Of a DNA stretch of 64,000 nt, positions 1 to 8,294 are shown piece after piece. This stretch comes from Xanthobacter aminoxidans (GTDB taxonomy: Bacteria; Pseudomonadota; Alphaproteobacteria; Rhizobiales; Xanthobacteraceae). Positions within the stretch are counted from its first letter, which is position 1. Each line of letters begins with the position of its first letter. Both the position numbers and the translations under genes were made by a program. The notes under the pieces are model-generated. The model worked only from the letters and a program-made list of their open reading frames with translations. It made no database searches and had not been told where the DNA came from. The stretch spans positions 90,374 to 154,373 of the forward strand of contig NZ_JAMJXC010000014.1 in NCBI RefSeq assembly GCF_023571765.1, read 5' to 3'.

Positions 1-166
1 CCCCTCCGTCCGCATGGAGCAGGAGGTGGTGGTGGGCCGCCAGCTCCCGCCCAGCGTGACGCTCTACAACATCCCGCAGAACAGCGAGTATGAATACACG
101 GTGGTGAACGACCGCCGCGTCATCGTCGAGCCCAAGACCCGCAAGGTGGTCTACATCGTCGAGTGA
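1..166 (+). CDS. DUF1236-type protein, C-terminal end (5' end outside window)
   Basis: The frame is open from the window edge to a TGA at 164-166 and gives 54 residues. They end in the pattern typical of DUF1236 envelope proteins: a stretch resembling LPPSVTLYNIP, then VVNDRRVIVEPKTRKVVYIVE with alternating hydrophobic residues. DUF1236 is a short repeat of unknown function in secreted rhizobial proteins, often next to an SH3-like or low-complexity segment. The N-terminus, including any signal peptide, lies outside the window. Family assignment is by motif resemblance only. Confidence 0.65.
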   Translation, partial: PSVRMEQEVVVGRQLPPSVTLYNIPQNSEYEYTVVNDRRVIVEPKTRKVVYIVE

Positions 167-188
167 CGAAAGCGCTGGTACCGCGTCG

Positions 189-216
189 AAGGCGCCACCC
201 CTCGGGGCGGCGCCTT
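189..216. terminator. bidirectional hairpin between convergent genes
   Basis: The arms AAGGCGCCACCCC (189-201) and GGGGCGGCGCCTT (204-216) pair over 13 positions with one mismatch. A short T run follows on the plus strand and AA-rich sequence lies on the other side. It sits between the DUF1236 gene and the convergent GST gene, so it could end transcription from both. Confidence 0.5.
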
Positions 217-223
217 TGGCGTG

Positions 224-823
224 TCAGGCCACCGGCGCGGAATCCGCAAACTCAGGATGCGCGGCACTGAAGGCGTCGAACCAGGCGACGAGCTTGGGAT
301 GCTCGGCCCTCCAATCCCCGCCGAAGCGGAAATCGAACCAGCCCAGCGCGCAGGCAAGGGCGATGTCGCCCGCGTTCGGCGTGCCGGAATAGGGCTCCAC
401 CTCCGCCTCCAGTGCATCGATCGCGCGCAGGCGCTTGCCTGCCTGATGCTCCAGCCAGCGCGGCTCGTGCTTCTCCTGCGGCCGGAAGCGCGCCTCATAG
501 AGAATGAGGATGCCTGCATCCATCATCCCGTCGACGAGGGCCTCGCGGCGCAGCACCTTGATGCGCGCAGCCGGCGCGGTGGGCAGGATGCGCCCGTCGC
601 CCGCCAGATGGTCCAGATAGGCGAGGATCACCGACGAATCGAACAGGACCTCTCCGTCGTCGGCCAGCAGCGCGGGAATCTTCCCCAGCGGGTTCTGCTG
701 GCGCAGCGTGTCATTGGGGTCGAGCGTGTCGGCCGGCTCCAGCTGGAGCGGAATGCCGAGGATGGCAGCGGCGACGCGCACCTTGCGCACGAAGGGAGAG
801 GTGGGGGAGTGGCGGAGCAGCAT
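224..823 (-). CDS. glutathione S-transferase family protein
   Basis: This 199-residue protein has the GST layout. The N-terminal thioredoxin-like domain (about residues 1-78) opens with SPTSPFVRKVRVAA, whose Ser/Pro region is where the catalytic Ser or Cys of bacterial GSTs lies. It continues with NPLGKIPALL, carrying the cis-Pro glutathione-binding turn, and DSSVILAYLDHL, the helix contacting the gamma-glutamyl group. The rest is an all-helical C-terminal domain ending in PKLVAWFDAF. Such proteins conjugate or reduce small electrophiles with glutathione in the cytoplasm; the substrate cannot be read from sequence. No strong Shine-Dalgarno sequence precedes the ATG. Confidence 0.85.
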   Translation of the reverse strand: MLLRHSPTSPFVRKVRVAAAILGIPLQLEPADTLDPNDTLRQQNPLGKIPALLADDGEVLFDSSVILAYLDHLAGDGRILPTAPAARIKVLRREALVDGMMDAGILILYEARFRPQEKHEPRWLEHQAGKRLRAIDALEAEVEPYSGTPNAGDIALACALGWFDFRFGGDWRAEHPKLVAWFDAFSAAHPEFADSAPVA

Positions 824-944
824 GGGAAGGGGGTCCGTGGGGACGGGAGGAGGGACCTTCTGGATAGCCCGGCCATGGCCATGCTGCCACGCAAAAACAA
901 CGGGATTCGGCGCAGCGTCGTCGCTACCCCGTTCTTCCGGCGCC

Positions 945-1817
945 TCAGCCGGCTTCCGTCAGCCACGACACCCGCGCCCGCCCCTTGCCGTCCCGCGCCA
1001 GCAGGGGGGCGAGGGCGTTGAGCACGGTTTTCATCTCGTCGGCCAGCGTGAAGGGCGGATTGACGATGATGAGGCCGGAACCGGAAAGGGTGTCCAGCGC
1101 GCGCACCTGCGCGAAATCCAGTTCCACGCGCAAGGTCTTCGGCAGCTTCAGACTGGCCACGTCGCGGCGGAAGGCGTCTACCGCGCGCAGGTCCTTGATG
1201 GGGTACCAGAGCATGAAGATGCCGGTGGCGAACCGCCGGTGCGCCGCCTCCAGCCCCGCCACCATGCGCTGGAATTCGCCGGGCTCCTCGAACGGCGGGT
1301 CCACCAGCACCACGCCGCGCCGCTCGCGCGGGGGGAGGTGCGCGGCGAGGGCCTGCCAGCCGTCCTGGGCGAGGATTTTCACCCGGCCCTCGGCGCGCGG
1401 GTCCTCGCCCACGCGCTTCTCCAGCTTCACGCGCTCTTCCTTGTTCAGCTCGCAGAACAGGAACTTATCCTGCGGCCGCGACAGGGCGAGGGCGAGGGCC
1501 GGCGAGCCGGGATAGAGCTTGCGGCCGCCTTCGCGCAGGCCGCGCACGCAGTCGAGATAGGGCGCGAGCAGCGCCGCGGCGGGGGCGGGGAGGGTGCCGG
1601 CGTCCTGCGCCGCCAGCACCGCCTCGATGCCGGCATCCGCCTCGCCGGTCTTGCGGGCGTTGATGCCGTCGAGATCATACAGCCCGGTGCCGGCATGGGT
1701 GTCGAGCACGCGATAGGGCGCATCCTTCTTGCCGAGATAGGCGAGCACGCGGGCCAGCGCGGCGTGCTTCATGACATCGGCCGGGTTTCCGGCGTGGAAG
1801 GCGTGGCGATAGTTCAT
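945..1817 (-). CDS. rlmJ: 23S rRNA (adenine-N6)-methyltransferase RlmJ
   Basis: The protein of 290 residues starts with MNYRHAFHAGNPADVMKHA, the invariant opening of RlmJ, which methylates N6 of A2030 (E. coli numbering) in 23S rRNA. A SAM-binding segment DTHAGTGLYDL follows at about residue 40. VLVDPPFEEP, the DPPY-type catalytic motif with Phe in place of Tyr, lies in the second half. The frame stays open 36 codons further upstream, but those residues are low-complexity and do not match the family, so the ATG at 1817 was chosen. The length is close to the E. coli enzyme (about 280). It is a monocistronic housekeeping gene divergent from the next gene. Confidence 0.93.
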   Translation of the reverse strand: MNYRHAFHAGNPADVMKHAALARVLAYLGKKDAPYRVLDTHAGTGLYDLDGINARKTGEADAGIEAVLAAQDAGTLPAPAAALLAPYLDCVRGLREGGRKLYPGSPALALALSRPQDKFLFCELNKEERVKLEKRVGEDPRAEGRVKILAQDGWQALAAHLPPRERRGVVLVDPPFEEPGEFQRMVAGLEAAHRRFATGIFMLWYPIKDLRAVDAFRRDVASLKLPKTLRVELDFAQVRALDTLSGSGLIIVNPPFTLADEMKTVLNALAPLLARDGKGRARVSWLTEAG

Positions 1818-1987
1818 CTCGGCTCGGCGATGGCGCGGAAGGGAGGGTGTGGATGGCGCGGGCAGCTGTGACGTAGCGGTATTGTGGCCCTCGTGACGCC
1901 GTGCGACCGTTCCGGCGTGACGCATGGACGCCGGGACGTCAAGCGGCAGTGCTCCACCCGCGCCCCCCGCGTCCGCAGGAGGGAAAC

Positions 1988-2386
1988 ATGAAGCCTCTCG
2001 TTTTCGCGCTGTCCCTTGTTGCCACGCTCGCGGTCGCGGTGCCCGCTTCGGCGCAGCAGGCGCCCTCCCTCGTCGGGACCTGGAAGGGGCCGAGCGACGG
2101 TGTGGGCATGGAAATGGGCTATGTGACCGCCGATTACGGCCTCGTCGTCGAGGAGCAGCGCGGCCGCTCCTTCAAGGCCAAGGTGGTCTATCCGGTGCGC
2201 GGCGGCACCAAGTCCGAGCCGGTCTTCGGCACGCTCACGCCCGATCTGAAAACCCTCTACCTGTCGGGTGACGACGGCATCCACATCGGGACGATCCAGC
2301 CCGACGGCGTGATCGACCTCTGCTATCTGGAGGCGGACGACGACGACGCGCTGGCGCTCTGCGCGCGCCTCACCAAGCAGCCCTGA
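1988..2386 (+). CDS. small secreted protein, unknown function
   Basis: This gene encodes 132 residues with a clear Sec signal peptide: MK, a hydrophobic core LVFALSLVATLAVAVPAS and cleavage near ASAQQA. The mature part begins LVGTWKGPSDGVGMEMGYVT and looks like a small beta-rich lipocalin-like or DUF-type fold around a Gly-Thr-Trp motif. It has two Cys near the C-terminus (LCYL and LCARL). The ATG is preceded by GCAGGAGGGAAAC, a good Shine-Dalgarno sequence. The gene is convergent with the RNase T2 gene. I do not recognise the family; export to the periplasm is inferred from the signal peptide. Confidence 0.75.
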   Translation: MKPLVFALSLVATLAVAVPASAQQAPSLVGTWKGPSDGVGMEMGYVTADYGLVVEEQRGRSFKAKVVYPVRGGTKSEPVFGTLTPDLKTLYLSGDDGIHIGTIQPDGVIDLCYLEADDDDALALCARLTKQP

Positions 2387-2417
2387 AGACGGGGCGGGGA
2401 ACCGGCCGGCGGGTGTC

Positions 2418-3140
2418 TCAGCGCCCGCCGCGCACCGGCGGCATCACCATGCGCGAAAGGCGGCAGGCGCGGCGCTCCACCTCCGGGCAGGGCTGGAAGG
2501 CGAGGTCGCGGCTGAGGCACACCCGCACTTCCCGCAGCCGGCGCCGGTCGCAGTCCACCGAAATCATGCCGGCCTCCAGGCCGGGATTGGCGGCGCGGAA
2601 GGCGTTTTCCACCTCTTGCGGCGCGACCATCTTGTAGTCGTCGAGACGGGAGAACTCTGCCGGGATGACCACCTTCGCCTTCGCCGCGCGCACCTGATCG
2701 AAATAGGCCTGCGGCGACAGGCCGGAGCAGGTGCCGTGCTTCTTCCATTCATAGATGACGAGGCGCCGGCTCGGCATCATGTCCAGCATGGAATTGACGA
2801 GCGGGTTCGGCACGTAGGGCGGCGGGTTCTGGCAATATTGCGGGAAGCCGCGCTCATACTGCGGCCACAGGCCGTGCACCACGAAGGCGTAGGGGCGGGT
2901 GAGCGAGCATTGTGGCTCGCTGTCCGCGCGCTTGCCCTGGTCCTCGCAATAGGTCGGGGACCAGGACAAGGAGAGCACATAGAAATCGAACTGGCCGGGC
3001 TGGCCCTCGGCTTGCGCAGGGCCGAAAGCCGCGAGCGCCAGCAGCAGCGCGAGACCGGCGGCGAGCCGGCCTGCGGTCGTCCGCAGGGCCTGTGCGAAAG
3101 AGGCCTGCGGGAAAGAGGCCTGCGCCAAAGGCCGCGTCAC
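2418..3140 (-). CDS. ribonuclease T2 family protein, secreted
   Basis: The 240-residue product carries both conserved catalytic segments of RNase T2. VVHGLWPQ (CAS I, active His) lies at about residue 87 and EWKKHGTC (CAS II, second His and Glu/Lys) at about residue 133. Paired Cys residues such as YCEDQGK, YCQNP and TCSG are expected for its disulfides. T2 enzymes cleave RNA through a 2',3'-cyclic phosphate intermediate, here presumably in the periplasm. The start is read as GTG at 3140, because GTGA overlaps the stop codon of the upstream gene and no ATG lies near the signal peptide (hydrophobic core AGLALLLALAAFGPAQA). The overlap implies translational coupling with the secreted partner encoded just upstream. 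Confidence 0.88.
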   Translation of the reverse strand: MTRPLAQASFPQASFAQALRTTAGRLAAGLALLLALAAFGPAQAEGQPGQFDFYVLSLSWSPTYCEDQGKRADSEPQCSLTRPYAFVVHGLWPQYERGFPQYCQNPPPYVPNPLVNSMLDMMPSRRLVIYEWKKHGTCSGLSPQAYFDQVRAAKAKVVIPAEFSRLDDYKMVAPQEVENAFRAANPGLEAGMISVDCDRRRLREVRVCLSRDLAFQPCPEVERRACRLSRMVMPPVRGGR

Positions 3141-3679
3141 GGACCCGCCATCTTGCAGGACGGAGCGTAGGCGTAGTTGCGGTCGAGCCCGACCACGCAC
3201 CATTCCACGCCCCAGGTGGCGCCGGTCCAGCCGCCGTCCTCGATGATGGAATAATAGATGACGCGCTTCTTGAGGTCGTTGGTGAAGACCGTGCCGCGGC
3301 AGTAGCGGCGCGGCTGGTATTCCTGCCCCCACGGGCGGAAAGCGATCTCGTGCACCTTCTCGAAGTCGGTGATGGAGAGGCTGGAGGCCCAGAAGCGCCG
3401 CTCGGTCTCGGCGAAGCGGGTGGCGATGAGGTCGAGCGCCTCCTGGCTGTCGCAGGCCGGGACGACGCCGGAATAGTTCGGGCCGGAGAGCCAGAAATTC
3501 AGCTCCAGCAGGTTCGCCGCCTTGGCCGGGGCGACGGACACGGGCGCGAACGCAAGCGCAGCCACGGCCGCCGTCGCGGCGATCCGGCCGATGGAGGCTC
3601 CCAAGGCCGCGCGCACGCGCTTCATCTTGCCGCCAGCCTTTTCGCCAACGGCCTTCGCGCCCAGCGCCCGCTCACCCAT
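3137..3679 (-). CDS. secreted protein encoded upstream of RNase T2, unknown function
   Basis: This gene encodes 180 residues with a basic N-terminus and a hydrophobic stretch (IAATAAVAALAFAPVSVAPAKA) that reads as a signal peptide. The mature part has four Cys (ACDSQ, RYCRG, EWCVV, SCKM), enough for two disulfides, and aromatic-rich segments such as NFWLSGPNYSG and WTGATWGVEWC. The start at 3679 was chosen because GGAG lies six bases before that ATG; an internal ATG at 3625 has no good ribosome site. Its TGA overlaps the GTG start of the RNase T2 gene, so the two are probably made together. I do not recognise the family. An inhibitor, chaperone or co-factor of the nuclease is possible but unproven. 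Confidence 0.75.
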   Translation of the reverse strand: MGERALGAKAVGEKAGGKMKRVRAALGASIGRIAATAAVAALAFAPVSVAPAKAANLLELNFWLSGPNYSGVVPACDSQEALDLIATRFAETERRFWASSLSITDFEKVHEIAFRPWGQEYQPRRYCRGTVFTNDLKKRVIYYSIIEDGGWTGATWGVEWCVVGLDRNYAYAPSCKMAGP

Positions 3680-3872
3680 GGTCGTCTCCACTTCGGCCTT
3701 CCGCCCCTCCGGGCGTACCTCGGCGGGACGATGCGGCCGGGTTCGGCCGCGGTCAAGGACGCGGCGGCAACACCTTAAGAGAAAATGAACGAGCGGTTCG
3801 ATGGCGCCTGTCGTGCTCTCGCCGGAAAAGAACGGCAAGCTGCCTGGGTCCGACTCGCGGGAGGAGCCCCGA

Positions 3873-5162
3873 ATGCCGCAAACGACGCCCCACCTCGTGA
3901 CCGCCGGCCGGAGCGGACCTGTGCCTTCGGGCCTGCCGCGCTTCTCCACCGGGCGGGAGGCGGCGCTGGAGATGCGGCCGGACCAGCCGGTCTATTGCTT
4001 CCGCCCGGAGGTGCTGACGGCGGACGCCGCGGCCTTCCTCAAGGCCTTTCCCGGCAAGACCGCCTATGCGGTGAAGACCAATGGCGAGCCCATGGTGCTC
4101 GACGTACTGGCGCGATCGGGCATCAACGCCTTCGATGTCGCCTCTCCCGCCGAGTTCGCGGCGGCGCGGGCCGCGGCGCCGGGGGCGGAGCTGTTCTACA
4201 TGCACCCGGTGAAGGCGCAGTCGGACATCCGCCTCGCGCTGGAGCATTACCGCATCCGCGCCACCGCCCTCGACCATGAGGACGAGGTGGCGAAGATCCT
4301 GCGCATCGTCCGCGCGCTTGATCTCGATCCGGAAGACCTCACCTTGTTCGTGCGCATCGCCTCCAAGGGGGAGGCGGCCTATGAGCTGTCGCGCAAGTTC
4401 GGCGCGGCGCCGGGCCATGCGGCGGAGCTGCTCCAGCGCATCCATGGCCTCGGCATCCGCTGCGGCCTGTGCTTCCACGTGGGCAGCCAGGTGGAGGATG
4501 TGGACACCTACGCCCGTGCCGTCGCCACCGCTGCCGAGGTGCGTGACGCGGCGAAGGTGCCCATCTCGGTGCTCGACGTGGGCGGGGGCTTTCCGGCGAC
4601 CTATGCGGTGGACCCGCGCCGGCCGGTGCCGCCCATGCCGCCGCTGGGCGAGATCGTCGGCGGGCTGATGGGGGCGGTGGAGCGGCACGGCTTTTCCGGC
4701 ATCCCGCTGGTGGCGGAGCCGGGGCGCGTCATCGTCGCCCGCGCCTTCTCGGTCATCGTGCGGGTGCTGCTGAAGAAGGGCCAGCGGCTCTACATCAATG
4801 ACGGGGTGTGGTCGTCTTTGTCCGACTCGTGGACTGGCAAGATTTTGCTGCCCGTGCGTCACATCCCCGATCCCGCCCGCCGCCGCCGGCCGGGGCGGGC
4901 GGACGTGATGGCGCCGTTCCGCATCTACGGCGCCACCTGCGACAGCGTGGACGTGCTCTCCCGCCCCTTCTATCTGCCGGAGAGCGTGGACACGGGCGAC
5001 TGGATCGAGATCGGCCACATCGGCGCCTATTCCCTCTCTTTGCGCACCCGCTTCAACGGCTTCTACCCCGACACCTTCGTGGAAGTGACGACGCCGTTCG
5101 ACGCCGGTGAGGCGCCGGACGGCTTCGCCGAGCCCGAGCGGCGGGGCGGAGTGGAGGGGTAG
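3873..5162 (+). CDS. PLP-dependent ornithine/lysine/arginine-type decarboxylase (fold type III)
   Basis: The 429-residue protein has the alanine-racemase-like barrel of type III decarboxylases. The Schiff-base lysine lies in TAYAVKTNGEP, about residue 68. HVGSQ with its stacking His, the glycine loop VGGGFPA, and LVAEPGRVIV for phosphate binding follow. ATCDSVDVL near the C-terminus holds the catalytic Cys of the ornithine decarboxylase group, and GAYS closes the site. These enzymes make putrescine or cadaverine from ornithine or lysine. The CDSVD motif fits ornithine/lysine decarboxylase better than diaminopimelate decarboxylase, but substrate is not settled. The start was placed at 3873 behind GGGAGGAG. 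Shadow frames extend upstream into the divergent gene. Confidence 0.85.
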   Translation: MPQTTPHLVTAGRSGPVPSGLPRFSTGREAALEMRPDQPVYCFRPEVLTADAAAFLKAFPGKTAYAVKTNGEPMVLDVLARSGINAFDVASPAEFAAARAAAPGAELFYMHPVKAQSDIRLALEHYRIRATALDHEDEVAKILRIVRALDLDPEDLTLFVRIASKGEAAYELSRKFGAAPGHAAELLQRIHGLGIRCGLCFHVGSQVEDVDTYARAVATAAEVRDAAKVPISVLDVGGGFPATYAVDPRRPVPPMPPLGEIVGGLMGAVERHGFSGIPLVAEPGRVIVARAFSVIVRVLLKKGQRLYINDGVWSSLSDSWTGKILLPVRHIPDPARRRRPGRADVMAPFRIYGATCDSVDVLSRPFYLPESVDTGDWIEIGHIGAYSLSLRTRFNGFYPDTFVEVTTPFDAGEAPDGFAEPERRGGVEG

Positions 5163-5202
5163 GCGAAAGACCGAAGGCGGGCTTCGTCTCGACAAGAGCG
5201 CC

Positions 5203-5313
5203 GTCATGCCCCGGCTTGTCCGGGGCATCCACCGTGCCGACAAAGCGATGTTTCGTTTCCCAGAGGCCGCCCGGCCGCTGAGTGGATCCCCCGGACAAGC
5301 CGGGGGATGACGG
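5203..5313. repeat. dispersed palindromic intergenic repeat, copy 1
   Basis: Two facing arms, CATGCCCCGGCTTGTCCGG and CCGGACAAGCCGGGGGATGA, bracket about 60 bases and could form a long hairpin. Related elements occur at 37041-37150 and 63856-63880, always between genes. Such GC-rich palindromes are common in genomes of this order. This copy lies in the gap between the decarboxylase and msrP. Confidence 0.75.
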
Positions 5314-5339
5314 TCGAAAGGGATGGTGAGGTCCCGGCC

Positions 5340-6317
5340 CTAGAACCAGATCTTCTGGGTCTCGCGGCCCTTGTAGAGGTCGGCCACATACGCGCCGTAG
5401 CCGTTGAATAGCTCGGTCGGCACGCGCTGGCCGGTGGCGATGTCCTCTTCGCTCGCCTGGCTCCAGCGCGGGTGCGGCACCTTGGGGTTCACATTGGCCC
5501 AGAAGCCGTATTCGGACCCCTGGAGCTGCTCCCAGAAGCTCACCGGCTGCTTGTCGGTGAAGGTGAAGCGGACGATGCCCTTGATGGATTTGAAGCCGTA
5601 TTTCCACGGCAGCACCAGCCGGAGCGGCGCGCCGAACTGGTTGGGCGCGGGCTTGCCGTAGACACCGGTGACGAGGAAGGCGAGTTCGTTGGTCGCCTCT
5701 TCCAGCGTCAGGCCTTCCACGTAGGGCCACGTATAGCGGAAGTCCCGCTGGTTGGGCGCCACCTTGGGATCGAGGAAGGTCTCCATCTTGATGTATTTCG
5801 CGCCCGAGGTGGGGGCCGCGAGGGCCACGAGGTCCTTCATGGGAAAGCCCGTCCACGGCACCGCCATGGACCACGCCTCGACGCAGCGGTGGCGATAGAG
5901 GCGCTCCTCGAACTTCACCTTCTTGAACAGATCGTCGATGCCCATTTCCTGGGGCTTCTCCACCAGCCCGTCGATCTTCACCAGCCACGGACGGCGCTGG
6001 AAGCGCGTCATGGAGGGGCCGACGACCTTGCCGTAGCTGAACTCGTAATAATTGTTCACGAGGCTCGACTTCGCTTCAGGCGTCACCGGCCGTTCCAGCG
6101 TGTAGCGCGGGTTTCGGGGGGCGGGGTAAAGGCTGGCCGAGGGGTCGGGAATGTCGCCGACGCGCTGGGCTGCGGCAGGGCTGGAGAGCGTCCCGGCGCC
6201 GAGGCCGGCGAGGAGCATGGCCCCCGCGCCCATGGCCTGGCGGCGGTTGAGATAGACGTCCTCCGGCGTTGCCGCCGATTCGGGAAGTTCCCAGCCGCGC
6301 CTTGATCTGATGAGCAT
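5340..6317 (-). CDS. msrP: periplasmic methionine-sulfoxide reductase catalytic subunit MsrP
   Basis: The 325-residue protein matches the molybdoenzyme MsrP (YedY). It has a twin-arginine signal (NRRQAMGAG followed by a hydrophobic run to SPAAAQ). The sulfite-oxidase-type domain has RHRCVEAWSM with the Mo-ligating Cys at about residue 145, and conserved PWTGFPMKDL. The tail FNGYGAYVADLYKGRE is typical of the family. MsrP repairs oxidised methionines in periplasmic proteins, taking electrons from the membrane haem protein MsrQ. No msrQ gene is adjacent here, which is unusual because the two are normally in one operon. Length equals that of typical MsrP. Confidence 0.95.
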   Translation of the reverse strand: MLIRSRRGWELPESAATPEDVYLNRRQAMGAGAMLLAGLGAGTLSSPAAAQRVGDIPDPSASLYPAPRNPRYTLERPVTPEAKSSLVNNYYEFSYGKVVGPSMTRFQRRPWLVKIDGLVEKPQEMGIDDLFKKVKFEERLYRHRCVEAWSMAVPWTGFPMKDLVALAAPTSGAKYIKMETFLDPKVAPNQRDFRYTWPYVEGLTLEEATNELAFLVTGVYGKPAPNQFGAPLRLVLPWKYGFKSIKGIVRFTFTDKQPVSFWEQLQGSEYGFWANVNPKVPHPRWSQASEEDIATGQRVPTELFNGYGAYVADLYKGRETQKIWF

Positions 6318-6432
6318 TCAGTGTCCTCCGTCGCGGCGCCAAGATCGGGGCGGGGGGACGAAGGGGCAAGTCACACAGGCGTGTCTCACACGGGCGTGTC
6401 TTACGCGCCGGTGTGAGTCCTCTCCCGTGGGC

Positions 6433-6942
6433 TCACTGAGGAGCGGCGGCGGATTGCTCGAGGGTCAGCGTCGCGCCGGCGATGGAAACGCTGAGGCCGC
6501 TGTCGGACGATACGCTGAGGGGTTGCAGCGTCACCTGCTTGGTGGCGTCGTCGGAGGCCAGCATGTTGGCGGAAAAGCCCGGGCCGAGGGAGAAGCCGGT
6601 GGAGATGCCGACATATTTCCCCGCCAGCGCGCCGGGCGCCACGGCCGGCGAGGTGGCGATCACCGCCCAGAGCATGCTGGCCTGATCGGAAACGCCGAAG
6701 TCGAGCCCGATCCGCTCCATGGTGCCGCTGTAATAGTGATTGACCCCCATGGAGGGCCGGTATTCGCATTTCACGGAGCGCGAGGAGCCGAAGCCGTAGC
6801 CGGTGGCGAAGGCGCTGCGGCATTCCAGCAGGCCGGCCGCCACCTGGGGCATCGCCGGGCCGCCGAAGGCCGGCGCCAGCATGGCGGCGAGGCCGGCGCC
6901 GCAAAGCGCGACCGCCACCGAACGAGACACAAACCTGGACAT
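6433..6942 (-). CDS. DUF992 secreted protein, paralogue 1
   Basis: The 169-residue product has a signal peptide (MSRFVSRSVAVALCGAGLAAML to about AFGG). A DUF992-like domain follows: an opening Cys (GLLECRSA), a second Cys in VKCEYRP, then YYSGTMERIGLDFGV, an alternating strand-rich middle with SMLWAVIATS, and GKYVGISTG. The ATG at 6942 follows GGAGGGG. It is the most divergent of three DUF992 genes in a row (with 7057-7587 and 7821-8294), all on the minus strand but each with its own start and ribosome site. DUF992 has no known function; envelope location is inferred from the signal peptide. Confidence 0.85.
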   Translation of the reverse strand: MSRFVSRSVAVALCGAGLAAMLAPAFGGPAMPQVAAGLLECRSAFATGYGFGSSRSVKCEYRPSMGVNHYYSGTMERIGLDFGVSDQASMLWAVIATSPAVAPGALAGKYVGISTGFSLGPGFSANMLASDDATKQVTLQPLSVSSDSGLSVSIAGATLTLEQSAAAPQ

Positions 6943-7056
6943 GCCGAACCCCTCCGCACAGGGATGGCGCCTCGGCGGGACCATGTCGTCCGGCTGAGGC
7001 AAAGCTCACTCTGCCACGAAGGCTGCGGCCCTTTTATGGTGGGTCGCGAAATACCT

Positions 7057-7587
7057 TCAGTTCGGCAACAGAATCAGGGTGAGGTCGGCGATGCCGGCCG
7101 CGACGTCGGCGCCCACCATGCCCTCCACCGAAATGGTCTGCAGGGCGATCTGGTTGCTGGAGCCGCCAAGCAGCACGTTGGCGCCCGCGCCGATGGTCCA
7201 GGCGGCATCCGCCGAGACGCCGATATAGCTGCCGGCGATGTCGCTCGGGTTGGGCCGGGCGGTGGGGGCGAACACCGCCCAGGCGAGGGTGTCGGCGGCG
7301 AGCACGCCGAGATCGATGCCGAAGCGGGAGATGGTGCCCTTGTAGCGCGACAGCACCACATAGGGCTGCGCCGCGTTGTCCCGGAATTCGCAGGCCGCCT
7401 CGCGCATGGAGCCGAGCACGAAGCCGATGGACGGCGCCACCTTGCACACCAGCATGCCGGACTGGACCAGCGGTCCCGTCGGGGGCGGGGGCAGCTGCAC
7501 CGGCGGGAGGGGCTGGGCTGAAGCCGGAATTGCGGCGGCGAGGACGGTCGAGGCAGCAAGAAGGGCGGCGGCGATGGTGGCGCGCAT
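7057..7587 (-). CDS. DUF992 secreted protein, paralogue 2
   Basis: This gene encodes 176 residues. A signal peptide (MRATIAAALLAASTVLAAAIPASAQ) is followed by a proline-rich linker (PLPPVQLPPPPTGP) not present in the other two copies. The DUF992 core has GMLVCKVAPSIGFVLGSMRE, ACEFRD, YKGTISRFGIDLGV, LAWAVFAP, GSYIGVSADA and ANVLLGGSSNQIALQ. The two Cys probably form a disulfide. It is closest to paralogue 3 by eye. A GGGGGA stretch precedes the ATG. Function is unknown. Confidence 0.87.
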   Translation of the reverse strand: MRATIAAALLAASTVLAAAIPASAQPLPPVQLPPPPTGPLVQSGMLVCKVAPSIGFVLGSMREAACEFRDNAAQPYVVLSRYKGTISRFGIDLGVLAADTLAWAVFAPTARPNPSDIAGSYIGVSADAAWTIGAGANVLLGGSSNQIALQTISVEGMVGADVAAGIADLTLILLPN

Positions 7588-7717
7588 GGACAATCCCCCA
7601 GATGGCGACGCTCGAGAGGTACGTCGTCGGGGAGTCCCGTGCAATCGCCGCCCCGGGTGGCTTGGCGCGCGCGGAATCATCCGGCGGAGCGGGCGGAGAC
7701 AGAGGCTTGAAAATGCT

Positions 7718-7744
7718 CGCGCCCCCGGTTGGGCCGGGGGCGCG
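7718..7744 (-). terminator. rho-independent terminator of the third DUF992 gene
   Basis: A perfect 11-bp stem (7718-7728 with 7734-7744, CGCGCCCCCGG and its complement) has a 5-base loop. Read on the minus strand it is followed within a few bases by ATTTTC. It lies about 75 bases after the stop of the gene at 7821-8294 and before the next DUF992 start, so the tandem copies appear to be separate transcription units. Confidence 0.6.
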
Positions 7745-7820
7745 GGGCAGGCTTGCAGATGGGGCAGATGCCGTTGCGGCAGGAGGCGTTTGGGCCGTCC
7801 TGCCGCCGGGCAGGTGCGAA

Positions 7821-8294
7821 TCAGCGCAGGGTGAGGTCCGACACGCCGAGGGCGAGGTTGAGCCCGGTCTGGCCTTCGAGCGACAGCGGCTGCAGCGCGA
7901 AGGTGTTCTGGGAACCGCCCACGAGGACGTTGGCACCGAGGCCCACGCCGATGGAGGCGGAGCCGGCCGCACCCACGTAGGTGCCGCGCAGGGCGCCGGC
8001 GGGAACCTTGGCGGACGGGGCGAACACGCCCCACACCAGCGTGCCGCGGCCGTTCACGCCGATGTCGAGGCCGAAGCGGCGCACGGTGCCCTGATAGGTG
8101 CCGCGCTTGGCGCCGTGGACGGCCGGGCGGAACGCGCAGCTCATCTCGCGGACCGAGCCGATCACGAACGCCACGTTGGGCGCCATGTTGCAGGTCAGCG
8201 TGCCCACCTGGACGCGGGACTGGGCCGAAGCGGGAAGCGCGCCGGCGACGAGCACGGCGGCAGCAGCGAGGCCGGCCTTGAGAACAGTCTTCAT
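7821..8294 (-). CDS. DUF992 secreted protein, paralogue 3
   Basis: The 157-residue product has a signal peptide MKTVLKAGLAAAAVLVAGAL with cleavage after ASAQS. The mature protein is almost entirely the DUF992 domain: VGTLTCNMAPNVAFVIGSVR, SCAFRPA, YQGTVRRFGLDIGV, LVWGVFAP, GTYVGAAGSAS and ANVLVGGSQNTFALQPLS. The start is behind AGGAGGAACGACATC, a strong ribosome site. Motif order matches paralogues 1 and 2, so the three arose by tandem duplication. The function is unknown. Confidence 0.88.
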   Translation of the reverse strand: MKTVLKAGLAAAAVLVAGALPASAQSRVQVGTLTCNMAPNVAFVIGSVREMSCAFRPAVHGAKRGTYQGTVRRFGLDIGVNGRGTLVWGVFAPSAKVPAGALRGTYVGAAGSASIGVGLGANVLVGGSQNTFALQPLSLEGQTGLNLALGVSDLTLR

